The notes beneath the pieces are model-generated. The model saw only the letters and a list, made by a program, of their open reading frames with translations. It did no database searches and had not been told where the DNA came from. Below, in pieces: positions 23,530 to 27,034 of a DNA stretch of 27,034 nucleotides. This DNA comes from an uncultured Bacilli bacterium. Lineage in GTDB: Bacteria > Bacillota_I > Bacilli_A > RF39 > UBA660. The number at the start of each line of letters is the position of its first letter. Positions within the stretch are counted from its first letter, which is position 1. The position numbers and the translations under genes were made by a program. The stretch lies in contig CANQXM010000004.1 in assembly GCA_947627835.1 (NCBI GenBank), positions 1 through 27,034 on the forward strand, read 5' to 3'.

Positions 23530-24009
23530 TCAGTTAGAAAATTTTTCTAAGATTGATAGTTTTTTTATTCGATTGACGTAGAAATGGCGAATTTCTTCTT
23601 TCGATTCACAATAAGCAGCAACGCCCCACTCGTCTCCTAACAAAATGAGATCATAGGGATGAATTATTCTTGTGGACATCGTCTTTTCATCTTTGGCAAC
23701 GTATTCAATAAGGCATTTTCTTTTTTCTTTGATTGCACGATTTACTAAATTCCATATATCTTTGTTTTTTATGTTGATTGGTTTAGGGGTAATAAATCTT
23801 TTGGGAACATTAATATTTTGATTTAGAATATATCCTCCATAAGGTCCTTTGATGGTATCAACAAATATTCCGGCTTTTTCCATTTCATCTTTGTAAACTC
23901 GTATCATTCTTGGAGATACTTCTAATTTTTCTGATAATTCTTTTATACTATATTTCCTACCCGAACTTAAATATTCAATCATCATAAGGACATTACTAAT
24001 TTTAGACAT
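23530..24009 (-). CDS. HTH-WYL-type transcriptional regulator, short form
   Basis: The 159-residue protein starts with a winged helix-turn-helix (KYSIKELSEKLEVSPRMIRVYKDEMEKAG, about 19-47, then GPYGGYIL). A reduced WYL-like sensor domain follows: KRKCLIEYVA, RIIHPYDLILLGDEWGVAAYC, HFYVNRIKKLSIL. The signature Trp-Tyr-Leu reads Trp-Gly-Val here. Full WYL regulators have about 300 residues; this one lacks the C-terminal extension. Members bind nucleic-acid-type ligands and often control defence or DNA-repair genes. GGGAGA precedes the ATG, and the promoter is TTGCCA/TATGAT. It is the first gene of the operon with the SIS and HAM1-like genes, and probably regulates it. Confidence 0.85.
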   Translation of the reverse strand: MSKISNVLMMIEYLSSGRKYSIKELSEKLEVSPRMIRVYKDEMEKAGIFVDTIKGPYGGYILNQNINVPKRFITPKPINIKNKDIWNLVNRAIKEKRKCLIEYVAKDEKTMSTRIIHPYDLILLGDEWGVAAYCESKEEIRHFYVNRIKKLSILEKFSN

Positions 24010-24035
24010 ATTTTATCTCCCAAACATTGTGATTT

Positions 24036-24064
24036 ATCATAACATAAAACGATTGAGTTGGCAA
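24036..24064 (-). promoter_or_regulatory. Promoter of the WYL-SIS-HAM1 operon
   Basis: On the minus strand TTGCCA (24064-24059), 17 bases, then TATGAT (24041-24036). The predicted start is near 24029, 20 bases before the regulator ATG. It faces away from the toxin-antitoxin promoter. Confidence 0.65.
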
Positions 24065-24115
24065 TTTGGAGAAGATGTTTTATTTTTCTTTTTCATACTA
24101 TTAATACTAATGTTG

Positions 24116-24144
24116 TTGACATATGTTTTATAAGATAATAGAAT
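24116..24144 (+). promoter_or_regulatory. Promoter of the Panacea toxin-antitoxin pair
   Basis: A perfect TTGACA (24116-24121), 17 bases, then TAGAAT (24139-24144). The predicted start is near 24151, just before the palindrome at 24159-24174. Confidence 0.7.
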
Positions 24145-24158
24145 ATATTGCACCTATC

Positions 24159-24174
24159 TTGAAGAATTCTTCAA
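24159..24174. promoter_or_regulatory. 16-bp perfect palindrome, candidate operator
   Basis: TTGAAGAATTCTTCAA is a perfect inverted repeat with no loop, placed about eight bases after the predicted start of the toxin-antitoxin mRNA. This is a typical position for a roadblock repressor site. There is no T tract, so it is not a terminator. Confidence 0.5.
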
Positions 24175-24210
24175 ATGAGTGTATGATGATTATAGATAAT
24201 AGGAGGTGGT

Positions 24211-24681
24211 ATGATGAAGAATGCTTTAACGATTTTTGATGTAGCTAATTTTTTTCTTAAAATTGTTGACAGAGACTCAGGAAGTACGATTACTCCATTG
24301 AAACTGCAAAAAATATTATATTATGCACAAGGTTATCATTTAGCATATTATGATGTAGAATTATTTTCAGAAGATTTTCAAGCTTGGGCGCATGGACCTG
24401 CTAATGAAGAAATCTATGAAAAATATAAAATTTATGGTTTCAATTCTATACCAAGCCCTACTGAAGAAATTCCAGAAATGGATGATTCAACATGTGACTT
24501 TTTAAATGATATTTGGCAAACTTTTGGAATTTATGATGGTAAATATTTAGAAGAATTAACTCATAAAGAAAAACCATGGATTGATGCAAGAAAAGGATGT
24601 GCACCAGGTGAAAAATGTCAAACTATTATTACAAAAGATAGTATGAAAACTTTTTTTAAGTCAGTACTAAATGACGCATAA
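24211..24681 (+). CDS. Panacea (DUF4065/SocA-like) antitoxin
   Basis: The 156-residue protein has the features of the Panacea domain. These are DVANFFLKIV, a TPLKLQKILYYAQGYHLA helix (about 28-45), FSEDFQAWAHGPANEEIYEKYK (about 52-73) and LTHKEKPWIDARKG near the end. Panacea antitoxins neutralise many unrelated toxins, each encoded next to them, through this one domain. AGGAGGTGG lies directly before two ATG codons, at 24211 and 24214; the second has the better spacing. It overlaps the next gene by 11 bases, the usual coupling of a toxin-antitoxin pair. Base composition is more A-rich than the core genes, which fits horizontal gain. Confidence 0.9.
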   Translation: MMKNALTIFDVANFFLKIVDRDSGSTITPLKLQKILYYAQGYHLAYYDVELFSEDFQAWAHGPANEEIYEKYKIYGFNSIPSPTEEIPEMDDSTCDFLNDIWQTFGIYDGKYLEELTHKEKPWIDARKGCAPGEKCQTIITKDSMKTFFKSVLNDA

Positions 24682-25045
24682 ATTCAACAATAATAAAAAT
24701 TTTAATTATCATTTAAATCGAGAAAATGCAGATGATAAAACTGGATTATTAAAATTTTCTCAATGCAATGAAAAATATCCTCTTCACGAATTACAAAAGG
24801 AAGAATTAAAAGCTTTTATATCTTTTGCAAAAACATTTGAAAATTTGCCTTGGAGAAGTATAAAAACATATAGTGGGTTAAAGTTTGAAAATATTCCTCA
24901 AATAGAAAAGCCAGATAGCATAGAAAAAGATGTTACTTTAAGTTCATTAAGAATTTCAGACAAATTTAGATTAATTGGTTATAGGCAAGAACAATACTTT
25001 TATATAGTTTGGTTTGATAGAAATCATTTAACTTATAAAGGCTAA
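24671..25045 (+). CDS. Toxin partner of the Panacea antitoxin, RelE/HigB-like
   Basis: The 124-residue product starts inside the antitoxin gene (ATGACGCATAA). The first half is Asn/Lys-rich and may be a flexible or antitoxin-binding part. The C-terminal part, from about 86, reads TLSSLRISDKFRLIGYRQEQYFYIVWFDRNHLTY. This order (basic R-x-S, then R-x-I-G, then F-x-I-V-W-F-D-x-N-H) is the end of the RelE/HigB-type ribosome-dependent mRNA interferase fold. The assignment as toxin comes from this tail and from its place after a Panacea antitoxin. A terminator with G.U pairs follows at 25058. I am fairly sure of the pair and less sure of the biochemical class. Confidence 0.75.
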   Translation: MTHKFNNNKNFNYHLNRENADDKTGLLKFSQCNEKYPLHELQKEELKAFISFAKTFENLPWRSIKTYSGLKFENIPQIEKPDSIEKDVTLSSLRISDKFRLIGYRQEQYFYIVWFDRNHLTYKG

Positions 25046-25057
25046 ATTCTATTAATT

Positions 25058-25099
25058 AAAAGACGATGTGAAATGTTAATACTTCATATTGTCTTTTTT
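25058..25099 (+). terminator. Intrinsic terminator after the toxin gene
   Basis: The 14-bp arms AAAGACGATGTGAA (25059-25072) and TTCATATTGTCTTT (25083-25096) include two G.U pairs and are followed by a T run. Confidence 0.75.
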
Positions 25100-25149
25100 A
25101 TTTGTGATAATTTTTTTAATGTATATTTCAAACTGATTTTATGACTTTA

Positions 25150-25168
25150 TTTATTCACTTTTCGGCAA
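25150..25168 (+). repeat. Short direct repeat, copy 1
   Basis: TTTATTC-ACTTTTCGGCAA matches the copy at 26717-26740 except for six missing bases (GGCAAC) and the first base of the second block. Copy 1 lies in the 255-base gap between the toxin gene and the GNAT gene. The rest of that gap holds the terminator at 25058-25099 and a TATAAT at 25261. Confidence 0.4.
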
Positions 25169-25300
25169 TTACTCTTTCATTAAATCAATTAACAAAGTGT
25201 TCGAAAAATTTAAAATAGCAAATGAAATTTCATAATATCGAATTCAGGGTATAAATATAGTATAATCAATATAGTTAATTAATTGAATTGAGGTAATCAA

Positions 25301-25885
25301 ATGGAAGATTTCGTGTTTATTAGGCCTACTAAAGAATATGAACAACAAGCATATGAATATATTCAAGAATTTTATGATTATAATTCTCCTATTAATGGCG
25401 TTAGTGGACTACATCGTTATATTGGAAATTATGATGGATGGTTAAAAAAATTAGAAGAAGATAGAATTAGGACAACTGTTGATGAAAAAGTCCCAGCTGA
25501 AACTTTTTTTCTAGTAAGGAAAAGTGATAATAAATTGTTGGGAATTATTAAAATTAGATTGATTTTAAATGATTCTTTATTAGAATGTGGAGGAAATATT
25601 GGATATGGTATAAGACCAACTGAACGAAGAAAAGGATATAGTTCTTATCAATTATATTGTGCCCTAAAATTCTGTAAAGAAAAAGGTCTTGAAAAAGTAT
25701 TACTTACTTGTGATAAAGACAATATTGGTTCTGCCAAAACCATTCAAAATAATTGTGGCGTATTAGAAAATGAAATCATAAATTCAACTGATGGAAAAGT
25801 AATGCAAAGATATTGGATTAATGTAGAAGAAGCATTTGAAAAAGGCAAGGAAAAATATGAAAATAAATATTCAAGAACAATATAG
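25301..25885 (+). CDS. GNAT-family N-acetyltransferase
   Basis: GAGGT precedes the ATG, and a TATAAT at 25261 may be the promoter. The 194-residue product has the acetyl-CoA-binding core GGNIGYGIRPTERRKGYSSYQL (about 97-118), the R-R-x-G-Y pyrophosphate loop. The strand KVLLTCDKDNIGSAKTIQNNCG (about 132-153) is the usual late motif where the acyl group meets the acceptor. Its N-terminal 60 residues with the YDGWLKKLEEDR helix resemble the group related to ribosomal-protein and small-molecule acetyltransferases. The acceptor is unknown. AT content and isolation suggest an accessory gene. Confidence 0.88.
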   Translation: MEDFVFIRPTKEYEQQAYEYIQEFYDYNSPINGVSGLHRYIGNYDGWLKKLEEDRIRTTVDEKVPAETFFLVRKSDNKLLGIIKIRLILNDSLLECGGNIGYGIRPTERRKGYSSYQLYCALKFCKEKGLEKVLLTCDKDNIGSAKTIQNNCGVLENEIINSTDGKVMQRYWINVEEAFEKGKEKYENKYSRTI

Positions 25886-25922
25886 AATTCTTTTTTATGA
25901 TTAAATTATGTAGGTGATTTCA

Positions 25923-26178
25923 GTGAAGTTAGAAGATCTAACAATTGAATATGATAAGTTTCAATTAAAATATGGTGCTAAAGAATTAGGTTCCATTTAC
26001 AATGGCGGTTGTAAAGAAAATCCAGATATTTGTTTTTATGAATCCAACTGGAAGAAATATTGCATCATCTAAAAATTGGAAAGGAATTAAATCGCCTTGG
26101 ATAGGAACTAAAAATATATGGGATTTATTTTTTGAATTGAATTTGCTAGATTTTGAATGCCCGAACAAGTCCAAGTAA
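25923..26178 (+). pseudogene. Frameshifted and truncated uracil/mismatch DNA glycosylase-like gene
   Basis: A GTG at 25923 with AGGTGA five bases upstream opens a frame that reads MKLEDLTIEYDKFQLKYGAK and then IYNGGCKENPDI, stopping at about 26070. From about 26031 the +1 frame continues naturally as VFMNPTGRNIASSKNW, then KGIKSPWIGTKNIWDLFFEL, up to a stop at 26178. NPTGRN and PWIGTKNIW are hallmarks of a DNA glycosylase family of Firmicutes. One extra T in the ATTT at 26028-26031 explains the shift. The C-terminal part with the rest of the active fold is missing. It may be a real decayed gene, or the shift may be a sequencing error and the truncation real. Confidence 0.65.
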
Positions 26179-26294
26179 ATTTATCAACGGAGTGGATTAC
26201 TTTGCCTATATTCAAAAAATTATACTTCCAAGATTGATTCAATCAACTAAGTAAATTATATTTAAGTCTTTTCAATTGGTAATCTTAAAAATTT

Positions 26295-26323
26295 TTGACC
26301 TTTCTATTTAATAGTGATAGGAT
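26295..26323 (+). promoter_or_regulatory. Promoter of the DUF4177 gene
   Basis: TTGACC (26295-26300), 17 bases, then TAGGAT (26318-26323), leading to a short leader with GAGGTG before the ATG. Confidence 0.6.
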
Positions 26324-26360
26324 AATTACTAAATAAAAAAAGAAAGTTGAGGTGTTAAAG

Positions 26361-26621
26361 ATGGATTTAAGCGATGCTAGTACTTTTTCTCTTGCTTCAG
26401 GCAAAAATTTACATTATGTTGTTTTACAAGTAACATTAAAAGAAAAATTTTTAGGAACAGGTTCAGGAAATTTAACAGAATTAGAAAATGTCATTAATAA
26501 ACAAGCTCAAAAGGGTTATCGCTTGCATACAATTGCAACCTCCAATGGTGGTAGTAAAGGCTTGATGGGTGGCGATCGTATTCAAGCAACATTAGTTTTT
26601 GAAAAAATTTCGGATAAATAA
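26361..26621 (+). CDS. DUF4177 family protein
   Basis: The start at ATG 26361 has GAGGTG six bases upstream; the earlier GTG frame lacks a ribosome site. The 86-residue product has the family layout: a strand HYVVLQVTLKEKFLG, the helix ELENVINKQAQKGYRLHTIATS and a final strand RIQATLVFEK, with a glycine-rich loop (NGGSKGLMGGD) between. DUF4177 proteins are small cytosolic proteins of unknown role, often encoded near membrane or stress genes. It has its own promoter and terminator, so it is a single-gene unit. Confidence 0.85.
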   Translation: MDLSDASTFSLASGKNLHYVVLQVTLKEKFLGTGSGNLTELENVINKQAQKGYRLHTIATSNGGSKGLMGGDRIQATLVFEKISDK

Positions 26622-26642
26622 AAAAATTCAATGCGAACTTAG

Positions 26643-26674
26643 CCTCATTTTTTGAATAAAGAAATGGGGTTTTT
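26643..26674 (+). terminator. Intrinsic terminator after DUF4177 gene
   Basis: The arms CCTCATTT (26643-26650) and AAATGGGG (26662-26669) include one G.U pair, with a loop of about 11 bases and five T afterwards. Confidence 0.75.
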
Positions 26675-26676
26675 AA

Positions 26677-26757
26677 ATGAGTAAATTGAGTTATAAAGAT
26701 AAAATTATTTTATCAATTTATTCGGCAACCTTTTCGGCAACAAAAAAATCGAACTAA
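26677..26757 (+). pseudogene. 26-codon frame resembling the start of an IS3-type transposase OrfA
   Basis: The frame begins MSKLSYKDKI and ends at TAA 26755. The opening resembles the first helix of IS3/IS150-type OrfA helix-turn-helix proteins, but the rest does not continue it. There is no ribosome site except the AAATGGGG of the terminator. It could equally be chance. Confidence 0.2.
26717..26740 (+). repeat. Short direct repeat, copy 2
   Basis: TTTATTCGGCAACCTTTTCGGCAA contains the TTCGGCAA unit twice and matches the copy at 25150-25168 apart from a six-base difference. The two copies bracket the GNAT, glycosylase-remnant and DUF4177 block, all in the same orientation. Confidence 0.4.
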
Positions 26758-26766
26758 AAAGTTCGA
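26742..26766 (-). terminator. Intrinsic terminator for the minus-strand gene at the right edge
   Basis: The 7-bp arms TCGAACT and AGTTCGA (26749-26766) have a four-base loop and, on the minus strand, are followed by seven T (26748-26742). It lies 80 bases after the stop of the edge gene. Confidence 0.7.
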
Positions 26767-26848
26767 CTAAAATACAAAATGGAGCGATTGTGGAAGATAT
26801 CTATAACATTCACTCGTAACGATTTGATATATAGTAAATCAATTAGTT

Positions 26849-27034
26849 TTATTTTAATACATAGTATGTATTTTTTCCAGTACCTTTTTTTATTAAAATA
26901 TGGTCCTCTAATAATTTGTTAATAATTTGTTTTGATCTTGTATTTCCTATATCTAACAGTTTTTCAACTTCCAATCTAGTTATTTTTGTTTTTTCTTTAA
27001 CATATTTTGTAATGATTTCTTCTTGAGTCATATT
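26849..27034 (-). CDS. 3' end of a protein with a C-terminal helix-turn-helix domain
   Basis: The frame stays open to the right edge; the last 60 residues start at an ATG at 27031 that could equally be internal. They show EEIITKYVKEKTKITRLEVE, then LLDIGNTRSKQIINKLLEDHILIKKG, then NTYYVLK, a winged helix with a basic wing. This is the usual C-terminus of AlbA/RecG-like ATP-binding proteins (DUF4325/AAA-4 class), which often sit in accessory regions. That identification is tentative, because the rest lies outside the window. A terminator follows at 26742. Confidence 0.5.
   Translation of the reverse strand, partial: NMTQEEIITKYVKEKTKITRLEVEKLLDIGNTRSKQIINKLLEDHILIKKGTGKNTYYVLK

Noticed and set aside
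1..27034. CRISPR array, rRNA genes, integrase or complete insertion sequence.
   Set aside because: No regular repeat-spacer pattern, no rRNA-like segments and no full transposase or integrase frame are visible.
1..27034. Genetic code 4 (TGA as Trp), suggested by the low GC content and Mollicutes-like gene style.
   Set aside because: TGA is used as a stop at several ATGA overlaps (549, 2845, 3425-4054, 14600), while Trp residues are TGG.

Overview
The window comes from an AT-rich, low-GC Gram-positive-type bacterium (Bacillota or a close relative) that uses the standard bacterial code: many genes stop with TGA and tryptophan is TGG, so it is not a Mycoplasma with code 4. Strong AGGAGG-type ribosome sites, TTGACA/TATAAT promoters, an OmpR/PhoB two-component pair, a YeeI-type YebC protein and a bile salt hydrolase-type enzyme point to a vertebrate-gut Firmicute. 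I cannot name the lineage from sequence alone.

Layout. 1-1055: two overlapping minus-strand genes for single-pass membrane proteins; the left one runs off the edge. 1119-1276: tRNA-Asn with its own promoter and terminator. 1388-4566: a small MntP/YtaF-like membrane protein converges on, and overlaps, a tight four-gene minus operon (small multidrug export-type protein, a degenerate histidine phosphatase, PduL-type phosphotransacylase, DusB). 4611-6896: response regulator and sensor kinase, with 11-bp direct repeats of Pho-box type both before the regulator and downstream of the kinase, where they seem to drive a roughly 120-nt transcript. 6914-8422: secreted, sortase-type surface protein. 8504-12730: a 1408-residue fusion of two dehydratase-activase ATPases with a dehydratase-like iron-sulfur part. 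12792-15364: ZIP metal transporter, patatin phospholipase and YebC-like operon. 15425-16757: two exported or membrane-anchored proteins. 16872-18279: a pair of polyprenol/phytol kinase-like (VTE5-like) and DUF92 (VTE6-like) membrane enzymes. 18292-20141: a protein with a possible nucleotidyltransferase core and zinc-ribbon, coupled to a PHP phosphoesterase. 20333-21796: a small possible cysteine-protease-fold protein and a bile salt hydrolase/penicillin acylase.

21815-27034 looks accessory: a WYL regulator / SIS phosphosugar protein / divergent HAM1 (ITPase-like) operon; a divergent Panacea-antitoxin/toxin pair with a palindromic operator; a GNAT acetyltransferase; a frameshifted, truncated uracil-DNA glycosylase remnant; a DUF4177 protein; short repeats; a possible transposase remnant; and the 3' end of a helix-turn-helix protein. 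The best candidates for something undescribed are the WYL-SIS-HAM1 operon, the paired isoprenoid-alcohol kinases, and the Pho-box-driven mini-transcript after the two-component system.

The region is compact. ATGA overlaps link genes in operons, four genes have their stop codon inside the intrinsic terminator, and several promoters overlap the upstream alternative start codons, which fixes the true starts. No stretch over 300 bases lacks a gene.
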